From: Dimargaris cristalligena
Taxonomy: Eukaryota > Kickxellomycota > Dimargaritomycetes > Dimargaritales > Dimargaritaceae
Assembly: GCA_027576995.1 (NCBI GenBank)
Contig: JANBQC010000059.1
Coordinates: 1-64,000 of the forward strand
Direction: 5' to 3'
Length of the DNA stretch: 64,000 nt
Shown here in pieces: positions 1-11,779 of the stretch. Below the pieces are notes generated by a model. That model was not told where the DNA came from. It searched no databases and saw nothing but the letters and a program-made list of their open reading frames with translations. A program made the position numbers and the translations under genes. How positions within the stretch are numbered: the first letter of the stretch is position 1; every line of letters begins with the position of its first letter.

Positions 1-793
1 GGTCGTAACGAGGTTAAAAAAAGAAGCAAACTCTAGACAGAGGAAGGTTGGAAGACAGCCTTCCCAGTCCTCCTTCATGTCGGATATTGATAAAACCAAG
101 AAAAGGAATTCATGCTAAGAAGTTGTATGGCGTGATTCCAAGAAGGAATCCACCAGTGGCTGGTTATTCTGTAACGATTATAAAAGGTTAATTAGTATAT
201 TGAATAACGAGAATAAAGTAGAATATAAAAAGGGAACCTCCCAGATCCATGGAGGGGGCAGGGGCACTGGTATAAGTCCCTTATCAGTCCCAGGCCGGGT
301 ACCATAGTTATTCTGGCGGCCTTTCCTACTGGCTAATGCAGTATACCCTATATTCAGGAAGTATCTAATACCAGATAACATAGTACTTCCTTTATGTAGT
401 CAGTATGACCGTAACAATTCCCAAGCCCCGCTCATGAAGGATTGTCAATAGTATAAAAGTAGTGATATAAGGTGGTCAATCGTCATAGTTTTAAAATTAC
501 AATTGATTTTGAAAACCTATAACTTTGTCAATAATAGACGGAAAAGTAAATGGAAACATGATTTGGAAAGCTGAAGGAAAATAGAATCAGCCAGCATAAA
601 GAAATAAAATAATACTCTCGGCCCCGGACTATTCCCATGGAAATAACTTATTGATCATCCGGGGACCTTGAATTCATCCAAAGTATGACTACTTCTTGGA
701 TTGGTAATGTGTACCGGGGCTTACACGGCCTCTGCCCAACTGCCCACGGCAGCACACATATATATATATAGTTGCTATAGTAATCTATACTGA
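1..793. other. Intergenic, no gene seen
   Basis: AT-rich spacer downstream of PPX1. It has only short open frames without coding character and a small TA run at about 757-770. Nothing else is recognised. Confidence 0.6.
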
Positions 794-2309
794 CTAATTA
801 GCCTGGCTTAGAGACTTGGTCATGAGAGGTTGCATCTTCTTACGCGACGACTTAATGTTACGCTGGCTATACACAACGTAGCCCTTGGTGTCCAGTGTCT
901 GGGAGTACGGGCTATCCGCGTCAATCAGGCTGGCAAAGCACTTGCGGTTATTGGTGGGTCGGTAGGGTTCGAGATTGAGCTCAGGGGCCGCATTAAGGTC
1001 CTCCAGCAGTTTGCGGAAGTGCTGGTGCTTAGGATCGTTGATGGTAGCGTCGCTTAACCGGAGTTCCGGAGCGTAGACCAGGAGCTCGCGCCGCAGTTGG
1101 GTGGGGTCGTGTTCGTCACTGTACATAGTCATGACGGCGAACAGGTCCACTTTGCGGTCCAGATAAGTCTGGTGGATACTTTGTTCAAAGACGGGGGTAC
1201 TGTCACGCCCGATCCACTGTTTGAACGACATGATGACGGCACTGATACCGACATTATAAGGGCCCATGGTCCACGACTTGTAGTCCTTGCGCAGGAGTTC
1301 GGCCCCGGTCAGGTGGATGACGTTCTTGCGGGCGGTGTCGATGTCGTGGAACCAGGCGCTCAAGTAGGCGGTCCGGCAAGCCTCATCGGTTTCACCGATG
1401 CTGTTCGACTGGCATTCGGTGGGTAGCGCGATGGGGAAGGGTTTGCCCTCGGCCGCCAAATCGTAGACTTCGTCGGAGTTGCGCGGGGGCTGGCTCGGCA
1501 GCATAGTTTCTAGGCGGGGACGGGCGCGCCAGAGGACATCAATCGCCTCTTGGTCCATGGGGGCCAGCTGGCCGTTATTGGGGTCGAGGTTGCCCGTGTC
1601 CACTAGGATGGGGGCCAAGAGCATGTGGAACAGGTTCGGTTGGTGGCGGACCAGGTCGGGCAGGAAACCGTCCAAAGCGGTGGGGTTGGTAGCACTGGCT
1701 TGGGCTGTGGTATGGCCTGTACCACCCAACAGCTGGTAACCCTCCAAAGTGGTCAGGGTGGTGGCGGACCCTACTGTGGTGACCCAGCGGGGATTGGCCT
1801 CCGGGAATTTTTGTTTATCTTCGTGGTGGTCCAGAATGGCCCGCACATAGGGGGCCAGGAACGGTTGGTAATCGTTGGGCTTATTGTGGTCCACCAGGAT
1901 AATTTCCAGCCGGTCGGCGGGAATCACCAAGGGACCGGACTTATTATCCCGGAGACGACCGAACAAACTGGCCAGGACGGGACTGTCTTCGAATACCAGT
2001 AGTTTCGGGTCCAAACGGCCCGTCTGCTCGAGCACCCGCACACATTCGGGTCGAATCTTGAAATCGGCCGCCGGGATGTTGATAAGGGGAATGTAAACAG
2101 CGGGGGCCTGGGTGCCCTTGGTCAGGTCGTTCAAATGGCGCCAGTAGGAATAGGTGATGGCCGTGACCATGGAGTCAAGGTCTACATCGACGAGAGGGGG
2201 GGGAAGAAGAAGTTGATTAGTTAATATCGAAGTCTGGCGGTGCCTTTTTAGTGTGCGGCTTCTCCGCAAATACAATACCGGTTTGACACAGTGGTTTAAT
2301 GGTGCTATT

Positions 2310-2342
<33 letters not shown>

Positions 2343-2677
2343 GAATTGCGCAGGCGAATAATGGTCCTATTGGTAAACTTACCGGCTGCTTCGGTACCCA
2401 TGGTAATTACCAGGCGGGGCTGCTTGGGGTCCAAAATCTGCTTCACCAGGAGTTCCAGGTCGGGGGTGAACGAAGTGATGAACCGGCTTAGTTCCAGGTG
2501 CGGCTCACCCGAAAGGGAGGCCGACGGCGGGTAATCGGACCCACGGCGAATCTGCGAGTAGGATTGGCTGGACATATTGATGGGCTCAGCAACAGTCAAG
2601 GTCACTAAGGTACAGATCAAGAGAGTACCGATGCGAATGGCCCGGCAGCACCAGGAGGGGCGGCTAAACAGAGTCAT
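794..2677 (-). CDS. PPX1: Exopolyphosphatase, DHH/DHHA2 family (PPX1-like), two exons
   Basis: Predicted to hydrolyse terminal phosphates from inorganic polyphosphate. Exon 1 is 2383-2677 and exon 2 is 794-2181. The intron at 2182-2382 (GTAAG donor, GTAG acceptor) has a CA/TA microsatellite inside it. Splicing restores the family's first metal motif, GTEAADLDSMVTAITYSY. Other visible family motifs are LVDHNKP, the DHH signature in ILDHHED, APILVDTGNLDP, and a C-terminal DHHA2 region with LLRKDYKSW. The product is 560 aa, longer than yeast Ppx1 (about 397 aa). The ATG at 2677 adds a hydrophobic stretch that looks like a signal peptide or membrane anchor before a second in-frame ATG at 2575 (MSSQSYSQ). 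Starting there would give a cytosolic protein of 526 aa. The family call is firm; the start is not. Confidence 0.9.
2310..2342. repeat. CA/TA dinucleotide microsatellite in the PPX1 intron
   Basis: An uninterrupted (CA)n run passes directly into (TA)n inside the intron. It explains apparent low-complexity peptides in every frame here. Confidence 0.9.
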
Positions 2678-4349
2678 ACCAGTTAATGGGGTCGGGTTGT
2701 CGGAGTGAAGAGGTGGGGGGTAGGTTTTATCCGTAGTGAGGAACAATTGGAGCGAAGCCGAAAGATGGTGAGTCGTATTAGTCGGATATGTAGGAGCGCA
2801 GCGATGTCAATTTGTAAATGGTACAGAGCGGGTGAGATATATGGCAGAATGTGGACCGTGTTAGATAGGTGTATCGCCCCAGGTTGATGAAAGGAGGGGG
2901 GGGTAAGGAATAAAGATTAGTCTTTGGCTTCTGTTGTGTGAGACTGGATTAGGTCGATATGTTAGTACACCCCAGAAGTTCAAGCGAAGTGTATATTAAA
3001 TATATATATATATATATGAAAATTTATAGAGCAGCAAACACGCCGAGTCAAATAGGTTTTAAAGGGTGTGGACCGAAGGCAGTGGAAGCCGTGGTATAAG
3101 TAGTTAGTCGCCCGTTGACCAACTTACCTCTATACTGACGAGAAATATTATATATAAATAAATTTGGGTAGCGACGGTCTCTTTTACTCGACCAGCTTGG
3201 CGTAAGTGACGGACGTGGGACGACGGCGCAATGTGAAACGATGAGGTGAAGCACCACCGACAAAGTGGGCAAAAGAAGAGAGACCAGCGAGGCGGGAATG
3301 AGAAGGTGGAGAGAATGGCCGCCAACCAGTAGAAGAGTCTCTAATATTAGTGCGATAGTATTTAGGCCCAGTTGGGGGGGGGGGTAATAGTAAAGTATGG
3401 CAGTAAAAAGGTCCCGAATTCCTTTCGTGGTGAGCACCAACTTCGCTAGCGTTACCCAAGGCAAGGGGCCTGGACCAAAGAAGAGCCAATAGTCCATTTG
3501 GGTCGTTTCACACAATGGGCACACACTAGGTTACAGGCGTGCCACTAACGACGAGTCCCTCGGCCACTCTGAGTCGTTTTCCTCGATTCCCTCTTTTGCA
3601 TTGACCCTCCGCCACTTGGTGACTGCAGCACGCACTCCCCCCCATCCTCCTTCTCTACTATTAATGGTTTTGGCCGGCGGGCATTTGGGATGGTCCTGCT
3701 GTTATCTACCCCCCCAAGACCCAATGGTGTAAAAATCGGTGAGGACAGGGTGGGTGTGTGTGTGTGTTCGTGTATATAGGAAGAACACATGCATGCCCAC
3801 TCCCCTCTATCACTCTATCCCTCCTCACTCGCCGAATTGGCAATTTTATTTGATTATAAGGAGGCCGGTTGATTATAAAACCGTGAGTAAAAGGCTCGGA
3901 TGCACCACAGGGCATTCGTTGCATATTTAGTACATAATAAAAACCAGTTGCAATGTGCCATGGTGGTGTGAGGTGGGAGCCAGCCATTTCTCTTCGACAT
4001 GCTGCCTCATAACTATCCACAGGATGGCTTCTTGGGAGTGCCCCGCCTAGATGTTCAAAGGCCTGGTTGTAACGACTATGCTATGCTGAAGAGGCCCGAT
4101 TCTTACCGAGCGGGATACTTGGGGTTCTTGGATATTAAAAAAGATACTTTATTAAGATATGTCGAATCCCCGAGGTGACATGTGCGATAGTTTGGTTTTA
4201 AACTCGGGTTCCTCATTGCGGAGTCGATTGTGCTAGTAACCACTCACTGCTATTATGGCGGTGGATCCTCTCGCTGGTGAGGAGGTCAGGTACGCTACGT
4301 CACGCCGAGGCGAATACGAAGGACTCGTGTATGCACACCCTGGTCTGGT
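2678..4349. other. Intergenic, no supported gene
   Basis: Contains a TA run (about 2995-3018) and a GT run (3754-3767). Several 60-160 residue open frames exist at 3.0-4.0 kb, but they overlap in multiple frames, cross homopolymer C/G tracts and show no domain or splice logic. Confidence 0.55.
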
Positions 4350-4763
4350 TCACACGGAACTCCCGCCAGGTGCGGCCATACGGCTCCGAATAGTGAGCCG
4401 ACACTCACGTAATTGGGCCAGAATGAACTGGTAATGTTTCTTCTCGCTCTCATTGACCTGGTGCTTGACCTGGAGGTTTTTCCAGGCTGGCCTTTCGGTG
4501 CTTTTAAAAGACATACCGGCCATGGATAAAACGATGCCCACCCGGTCCTGCTCGCAATTGGCCAATTTGACCTGGAACTCGGCGATGAACCGGTCACAGA
4601 CTTCCAGGCGCTTGGCGAGGGATTTCATGTCAAAGGCCGGATAAACGACCGTTGATGCGGTGGTGTCAGCCACGGGCGGGGAGGAGTCGCCAATTACGAT
4701 AGTGGAGGGGGGTGGGGCCATGGAGGTGGCCTGGAGGAGTCGTGGCGGGGTAGGGTTAATCAT
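4350..4763 (-). CDS. Hypothetical 137-aa protein with a helical core
   Basis: Not recognised. The ATG at 4763 opens a single-exon frame (MINPTPPRLLQATSM...) that ends at a TGA at 4350. The first 45 residues are Pro/Ser/Thr-rich and probably disordered. Residues of about 50-125 look helical and charged, with heptad-like spacing around MKSLAKRLEVCDRFIAEF and the later QLRECRLTIRSRM, which suggests a short coiled coil. The open frame extends upstream without an obvious better start. A GTGAGT inside the C-terminal codons could act as a splice donor, but reading through gives a natural end. It could be a small subunit of a larger complex, but no family can be named. Confidence 0.45.
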   Translation of the reverse strand: MINPTPPRLLQATSMAPPPSTIVIGDSSPPVADTTASTVVYPAFDMKSLAKRLEVCDRFIAEFQVKLANCEQDRVGIVLSMAGMSFKSTERPAWKNLQVKHQVNESEKKHYQFILAQLRECRLTIRSRMAAPGGSSV

Positions 4764-5876
4764 AGGGATGTATAATGGACGAGCTTCCGTCAAAAAGGCA
4801 ACAACAATGGAATAATAGCTCAGAGGGTGAATGAATGGATGGGGAAGTCGACGAGGAAAGACCGGGAATCGACGAGTAAAAGGAAAGAGCTGGTTCACGA
4901 ATGTCCTGGATTTTTATACCCGGTGGTTCGGACTAGACCTGGGAGGAATAAGCCTGCCAGTCCAACTGATTAGCCAGCTTCCAGTGCATACAAAAGGGGT
5001 GACCCCCCCAGAGGCGCACTCGCTGACTGTATGCGTGAAGAGCCTAATGGTGGACATTGTCCGCCTCTACATGTCGCAGTGGAGCAAAATGCGTGGTCGG
5101 CAGAGAGTGCACTTACTCATTGAATTACGGACAGCCGATGCAGCAGTAGAGCGTCAAGCTTGGCTAATCCATTAGTTCCAGGAAATGAGGAAGCGCATAA
5201 CCGAAAAGTAAAGAAAAAGGGGGTAGAGGGCAACTTCTGCTAGAATGGCAATGAACCTATTTCATATAACAATGGATGTTGGTGGAGCCCGATAATTACG
5301 CATCCCCTTGGGTGCCAATGGCAGTTGCTATAATTAGTCTATATCCTAATAATACCATTATATTGGCAACCACTGCATAGCTTGCGGCTTATCGAAGGGT
5401 CTTGGGATTATAAATACACTCTAACAATTCTATAATGGCTATGATGTATGCCATAATTTATAGACCGTAGTAAGTGTCATATTTGAGTATTGATACCATT
5501 AGAATTCGGGTCACCAAATTTAGATGCCTATCCGGTAGGATAGTAAGTAATGAAAAATCAGTCGGATGATCAATTATAATTATAAAACGAGCGAACAAAT
5601 TAATTATTTAACCCCATAATAAGCACTCAAGCCCTTGGAATATATACAAATAAAGAAAACAGAAACCATTCTAGACAATACTAATCTCAAAAACAAAAAA
5701 ACGTTAAGGACAAATTATCGCTGGTATATCCGACCCGCTCCAGTAATTGCAAGAGTCCTGTCAACTATGACCTATCCAATTAGCCAATGAAAAAAGTATA
5801 ATAAATAGTAAATGTGCCAATAGCACCCCAATTTTTTTTTAGAATGTGTAGTCCTACCCCATAAAATAACATGGAA
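4764..5876. other. Intergenic between the orphan gene and tRNA-Phe
   Basis: AT-rich, especially 5.3-5.87 kb. One open frame at about 4.83-5.18 kb overlaps the putative upstream region of the orphan gene and has no coding signature. Confidence 0.5.
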
Positions 5877-5883
5877 GCGGCCT

Positions 5884-5924
<41 letters not shown>

Positions 5925-5949
5925 TCGTGTTCAATCCACGAAGGGCGCA
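5877..5949 (+). tRNA. tRNA-Phe (GAA), intronless
   Basis: A 73-nt cloverleaf closely resembling eukaryotic tRNA-Phe: D stem GCTC/GAGC, anticodon stem TCAGA/TCTGA, loop CTGAAGA with anticodon GAA, T stem TCGTG/CACGA, and T loop TTCAATC. The 7-bp acceptor stem has one mismatch, G4 opposite G69, and is otherwise paired. There is no intron at position 37/38, unlike yeast tRNA-Phe genes. An eight-T run follows, as expected for Pol III. Confidence 0.95.
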
Positions 5950-6330
5950 TTCAATATTTTTTTTCCCTAGGATTTTTTTTTGAGGGGCATATGCTTGTGG
6001 TGGTTCGTGTAACTAACTAGATTGGGCCTTTGGTTAATTATTACCTAGCAATTTATCGTCTAGTCATAATAGATCAAATTTTTGGCCACTTAGTCTATAC
6101 TACGCCATTTCAATCATAAACTCATTCTAATGTTTTTGACAGTCCATCATGTGTCTGTTTAAACGGTCGGTATTTAATGTGAGTCGGGGTATACTCGAGT
6201 CAATGATGCCATCAGGGCGGAAACACGCTTTCTAAATGGTACATGGGCGGATTCGTAATGACTAATATCGGCTAAAGTTACGAGTAAAGCGCGTACTATA
6301 TCAACTGATTTGTCTACTTCAGTCGATATT
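5950..6330. other. Short spacer downstream of the tRNA
   Basis: Holds the Pol III terminator and the 3' flank of the ten-exon minus-strand gene. Nothing else is seen. Confidence 0.5.
5957..5964 (+). terminator. Pol III oligo-T terminator of tRNA-Phe
   Basis: Eight consecutive T residues begin 8 nt after the tRNA 3' end. A second T run follows at about 5972-5980. Confidence 0.8.
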
Positions 6331-9300
6331 CTAGTAAGGTAGCGAAGAAATTAAAATGCGTATGGTTAGGCCAAGGTAATTCTGGAAATATGATAACTGG
6401 ATTTCTCTATTAAGAGAGCGAGATGGTATCATCGAGTGTCTGTATATTTATAAATAAAAACTCACCTTTGTGATTTGGCTGTGTGGGTTTGGCAAAACTC
6501 AAGAATCCGATCAAGCTAATCATATACCATCAATATACATAAATGCGAAGGTTAGCTAAATAGATATATATGATTGACGCCTTATTATACACCCTTCTAA
6601 TATAGAGCGGAATAAATTACTAGGTATTGAGCAATAGTATGACTTACCCATGTGTCGCGGTCCAATGCATCCACCGCCCTGGGGACTAACGAGTACATTA
6701 TCATTTCTAGAAGGAGATTTAGGAAGTGCAGTTGTCTGGAGACTAGACACTCCTCCATAAATTGAAAGACGATGGCCCGGAACTCTTCCGTGGAGGAGTA
6801 TAGCTCTGGCATGGATAAACCGTAGTAATCATATATATAAAAATAAAGGGATATAAAGTCCTGATGGAATTAGCGGCTCTTTCCCCTGCTTCGGTGTAAT
6901 TTTGGTATGATTCCCATCCGGATAATTGGTTAAAAAAATCACTGTTTCGTTAGGTAAAAAAATAATAATAATAATAAAACGACCCACAGTAGCACACTCG
7001 ATCATTACCCATCCTTTACCAAATGAACACTTACCGTGAAAGACAAGCAGCATTTCATCTAAATCCTGCACTAGTGTTTGGTGGAGCACTGGATTGGCCG
7101 TCGGGTGAAGCTGGTAAGCCAGGAATTCCAAGCAAGCATTGGTGTGACTAGCCGATCGGTGGCCACGGTTTTCAAGAAGTTCTACGACGCAAAACCGTCG
7201 GTGAGCCGGATTGGTCTGGGCTAATCCCCACAGGCACATCATATCGGACATAGCCCGCGGATCTTGAGTCATTGGGACGGAATACCGATGCCAAAGAAAG
7301 TTGAGTCGGCGGATCTGCTCGGCCGGGCTTATATTCAAAGGTCCTATTAATGCACGAACTAGTTGGGCTGACCGAGGAGGCAAACACTAGTATGTTGTAT
7401 ACGTGATGGGGGGAGCGATTGGGGAGAAGAGGAAGGTAAGTTATCAATTAATCGGCGAGTTTTGACCATGTTGTATGAGTGTTATTGAGCCATGGCGTAT
7501 CACTGGCTGAATTGACCACCGTTACCCATTTATTTACTTTCTGAAAACTGTTATTACAACTTTCATCAAAACACACACGATACTTACTTGCTCGAAAAGA
7601 CTGGTTGCATCTGGTAACTCCCGAAGCGCCCCTAGGAGCTCTACCCATAAGCGAATTGTATTTAGATCTGGTTTATCGCTGGTGACCCTCCTAAATATCT
7701 CGGCAATTTGAATAAGTTGGGTTGGCTTCTGCGCTAGATAACTAATCAGTCCCCGACTAGTATAACTCTCTCGAACCTCGACTGGGTCCCGATACGGTCT
7801 TTCTAATGAGGGTAAAAGATCGGATATGGTTGATAAAACCTAAGCACCAAGATTGTAACGGAAAGCACCACGGGCTATCAGCGGATATTAGTTCCTAAGA
7901 TCAGGAGTAAGTTAAATAGGCGTGCATATATATAATAGTGCGGTTCCAGATGCGAAGAGACATACCTCGTACTCGAGTATTAGATGGGATAAATTTCGTA
8001 GCCTATAGTCCATGAAGGAAGGTAATGTGACAAGCATAACTAGAGTAAAATTAAATTATGGTTAGTTCGTATACATACACCTGTGGAGTATAGACCTCCG
8101 TGGGCGAATAGATCATAAATGCATATGGCAGAAGTTCATCCAGGCTGTATAACGAATAATCCATTTGATGAGGTAAATATTACTGGTCAAAAGTTATTCT
8201 CCCGCATATTATCCCATACATATATTGTGTAAAATCTTATACAGTTGGGTTGAAGTTCACCCATATCAGTTAGTTATCAGAGTATGTTCATAAATACTAC
8301 CGACTTACCTGTTCCTCTGTGAGTCAGCAAGTTGGTAAAACCGGTACTCAGGTGACTTAAATATAGTATACACGAGGCGATCGAACCCCGTCGTTGCCCC
8401 GTTTTCCCCAGCAGCCAGTGTTTCATGAATCCAGGCCTGGTTTAAACCGATTTCAAGTAATTTGACCGCGATTTCCATGCTTGGCGGATATGGTAATAGA
8501 TCAGCAACATGGTGGCATAGCCGAAGAAGCGTGGATTTCTAGTCAGGTTAAATACGGTGACAATTGCCAAAAATAGCTGTTGTATGGTTAATAAAAGAGG
8601 AAAAAGTGGGTAATATCAGCGTGGGGTTGGGTTCGGAATCCCCCAAATCTATCGAGTCTAAAGGCCAGTATCTCCTTTTTTTTCCCTACGCCACAATAAA
8701 CCAATCTAACCTCAGAATGAATAGTTACTTACATTAACAACGGCGCCCTGGTTTCCCATGCGCTCCAACCGAGTATTTAAATTTTGCAGCATGACCCGGG
8801 CCGCACATTCCTGAAAGTGGGGCAGACTTTGACCCGAACTATCCAGAATACGAAGTGCCCGTCGATTAGCCGAAATCAATGGCGATACCTCAGTCGTCCG
8901 TAATAGGTGGGCCGCCCAACGCCGGGCGCTGTGAATCGGCGGGGGATCACTGTCCCCCAGCGCCTGTGGACGATCGGAACCTAAATGGCTAAAGTAAAGT
9001 AAGCCGCACCGAATGGCCATTCGAATGGGGGTTATGACCATAAGTTCAGGGTACTCCAGGAGGCGCACCAGCAGTATCCGGATATCGGGGTAAAGTTCTA
9101 AGCATTGGTTGGCGTCCCTCGTAGCTTTAAGAGTCTACCAATACGATATATGACAGGTATGTAGTAGAGGATACCAAACAAAAAACAACAACTGTAAAAT
9201 CATTAATGAGATGGTTGTTTGGTCTATAGATGGTAAAGATGGAGGGTTGCTGTACAGGCCTATAAATACTACCCGCGGGGGTAGTTGGGGTTCATTTGGA

Positions 9301-9697
9301 CCACTGTAGGGGTTCTAACACTTACCTCGACCACCGCTTCTAAAAGAGGCAGCAACGTATTGAGGTCCATGAATGGCTCGGGCGAGCCAGCCGGTCTGGA
9401 CGAGAGGCGGGTCAACAAGCTCCGCGATGATGAACGGGGCTGAAAGGAGGCCAAACTACCGGCCGCGGCCGCTGTATTCGGCCCACACCTATGCGCTTCA
9501 AATGTGCTGACCCATTGGCGGAGTTTCGACCAGTAGGGCAAGGCGGTCACGGAGGGGGCCACCGGCGGGGAATTTCGACTGGCAGGGGTAAAAAGGCGCG
9601 ACTGAACTAACTGGCTGGTCGAAAGAGTGGTTGTAGAGATGGTGGTGGTGGCCGAGCTAGAATTCTGTCGCTTCCCAGGTCGTTGGGATTCGACCAT
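6331..9697 (-). CDS. Ten-exon, all-helical protein of unknown identity (about 675 aa)
   Basis: Not recognised. Exons in transcript order: 9326-9697, 8733-9134, 8309-8538, 8079-8144, 7966-8002, 7588-7839, 7035-7386, 6648-6805, 6466-6515, 6331-6439. All junctions use GT..AG, and phases agree across all nine introns. For the fourth intron, frame continuity requires the GTATGT donor just past 8079 and the CTATAG acceptor before 8002. The first 110 residues are Ser/Thr/Pro-rich and probably disordered. The rest is Leu-rich amphipathic helix, for example LELYPDIRILLVRLLEYPEL, IAVKLLEIGLNQAWIHETL and LHFLNLLLEMIMYSLVPRA. This suggests a HEAT/ARM-like solenoid, perhaps a scaffold subunit of a large nuclear or trafficking complex. 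That role is inference from composition only. No catalytic motif or membrane helix is evident. Confidence 0.75.
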
Positions 9698-10418
9698 CGT
9701 GGCAATGGGCAGTAAAAAGTAAGCGGAAGTGGGATATATACGTATATATAAGTTAATAATAGGGTTAATAGGGAAAAGGGCATGAACTACGCAAAGCTAA
9801 TATGACGTTAACAAAATACATGGTGTTTGTCAAATGCAACTGGATTGAGTTAAAGGTCCGCCAAAAGAAAAGCCGTCCCTTGGTCTACACAGTTTTTTTG
9901 GCCTGGGCTCTTTGCCTGTACCTGTCCCCTTTGGGTAATGGGTGACAGAATGTATAATATACCTGGTTACTTGAGCGGGGTATTTCCCCCGTGGTTTGAT
10001 ATTTGTAAAATCGCAAGCCATTTACCTATTTCCTAAACTAGGTTTAATTGTCTAAAAGTACCTAGGCGAGATTCCAAAGGCACTTGACATATTTTTTCAA
10101 CGGTATAACATTGGATAGATGCTTATGTATATATTATGTTTTATATCGTGTTACCCGGGTTTGGTTTTAGTACAAAGGTACCCATTACAAAGAAAATTAA
10201 CCCAGTAATAATAGGATGTAGATAGCAGGGTTGTCAGTATAAAGTAAAAATAAAAAGAAATAAGTGGGGAAGTAATGCAAGTCCAATGTATACTATAATT
10301 TTTTCTTCTTCTTTTGGCTAGACCATTGTCGATCCAGCTTAATTTAAAAGCAAGAACACTGCATCCCCAGGGTGTGGAGTAGCGTTCCTAGTGGAGTATA
10401 ACATACGAAGGAATTTAC
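9698..10418. other. Intergenic between the ten-exon gene and HEM12
   Basis: AT-rich spacer. Upstream sequence of the ten-exon gene lies near 9.7-9.8 kb and the 3' flank of HEM12 near 10.3-10.4 kb. No gene seen. Confidence 0.55.
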
Positions 10419-11779
10419 CTAGGCAGACTTGAAGGCCGAGGAGAATTCGCGTACAGCAGCCAGGTAAGCACGCAAGTGTTCGGGATCATGGTCGGGATAC
10501 ATACCGTGGCCCATGTTAGCAATATGGCACTGGCCCTGACCATCCCAAGCGGCGAACCGCTCGATCATCACCCGGGTACGTTCGCGAATAGTTTCGGGGG
10601 ATCCGTACAGGGTGCTGGGGTCCAGATTGCCCTGCAGAGTGACGGTCCGCGGTTGACCCGAGACGGCGGAAGTGGCACTCAAGACCCGGGTACGGGATAC
10701 GGCCGGATCCATAGTCCAGTCCAGGGAAATCACGTCATAGCGGGTCTCGGTAACCAATTCCTCCAGAATATAATGGGCCCCTTTAGCAAAAACGGTCATG
10801 GGCACGACGGCGTCGGGACTGATCTGGGCCAGCTGTTCCTTAACACGATCGGCAATGGCCTTGAGGTAGGGGAAGGCAAACGTACGGTAGTCGTCCGGGC
10901 CCAGTTCGCCGGCCCACGAATCAAATACTTGGACCATTTGGGCACCCGCCCGAACCTGGGCCACTAAGAAATCAACACAAACGTCGGTAAGTTGCTGCAG
11001 GAGCTGGTGGCAGGCTTCCGGGTACCGGTAGAGCCAAGCCTTCGCCTTGCTGAACGTTTTACTACCACCGCCTTCAATCATATAGGCCAACATCGTCCAG
11101 GGGGCCCCCACGAAGCCCAGCAGGGGCACTTCGCCAGCCAGGGTCTGGCGGGTGAGGGTCAGGGCGTCTAATACATAGCCCAATTCCTGGCGGATATCGA
11201 CGGTCCCCGGCCGGATCACCCGCGCAATGTCGGCGGGCGTGACGAGAGGGTCCGGGAAATGGGGCCCTTTGCCAGGGACCATTTCCACGGTCATACCCAG
11301 GGCCTGCGGGATCACTAAAATGTCGGAAAAAATGATGGCGGCGTCCAGTAGGCCGCGGAAGCGCCGGACGGGCTGGATAGTGATTTCGCAGGCAATTTCG
11401 GGGGTCCGGCACATGGAAAAGAAGTCGTGGTTCTTGCGGACTTCGCGGAACTCTAATGGGAGGGTAGCATTAGGAAGGAGGGGGAGGGGGTTAGATAGGT
11501 GAATGTTAATTATTTGAATGATTAGAGGAGTGGAGCAGGAGTGTTATTAATCGGACCGATAGAGCAGCTAATGGACAGGGTTATAAACTGGGGAACTCTG
11601 TCAAGCCGGCGGACAAGCCACAGAACTTGGTAAGGCGGTTAGGTCAGGGAAAGGGCCGACTTACCAGACAGATAGCGACCGGCCTGACGCATGACCCAAA
11701 CGGGGGTGCGTTCGGTTTTCTCGCCGCGGGCAGCGCGGAGGATCAGGTCGTTCTTAAGCGCAGGAAACTGGACAGTCAT
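10419..11779 (-). CDS. HEM12: Uroporphyrinogen decarboxylase
   Basis: Fifth enzyme of heme synthesis: it decarboxylates the four acetate side chains of uroporphyrinogen III to give coproporphyrinogen III, normally in the cytosol. Exon 1 is 11665-11779 and exon 2 is 10419-11452, joined across a 212-nt GT..AG intron. The 382-aa product matches the usual length. Visible family signatures are [19 protein letters not shown] near residue 27 (substrate-binding Arg31, Gln32 and Arg35), the catalytic Asp in [15 protein letters not shown] (Asp82), [36 protein letters not shown], and the C-terminal [17 protein letters not shown]. No targeting sequence is evident. HEM13, the next enzyme, lies at 49.8 kb on the other strand. 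Confidence 0.97.

Noticed and set aside
3048..3524. 158-codon minus-strand open frame
   Set aside because: Crosses homopolymer tracts and overlaps other frames of similar length. No start context, domain or splice pattern.
7966..8144. An apparent frameshift between exons 4 and 5 of the ten-exon gene
   Set aside because: Arises only if the nearer GTGTAT donor and CTCTAG acceptor are used. The GTATGT donor with the downstream CTATAG acceptor restores the frame.
10476..10967. 163-codon open frame on the plus strand
   Set aside because: Antisense shadow of HEM12, whose protein is conserved across its full length.
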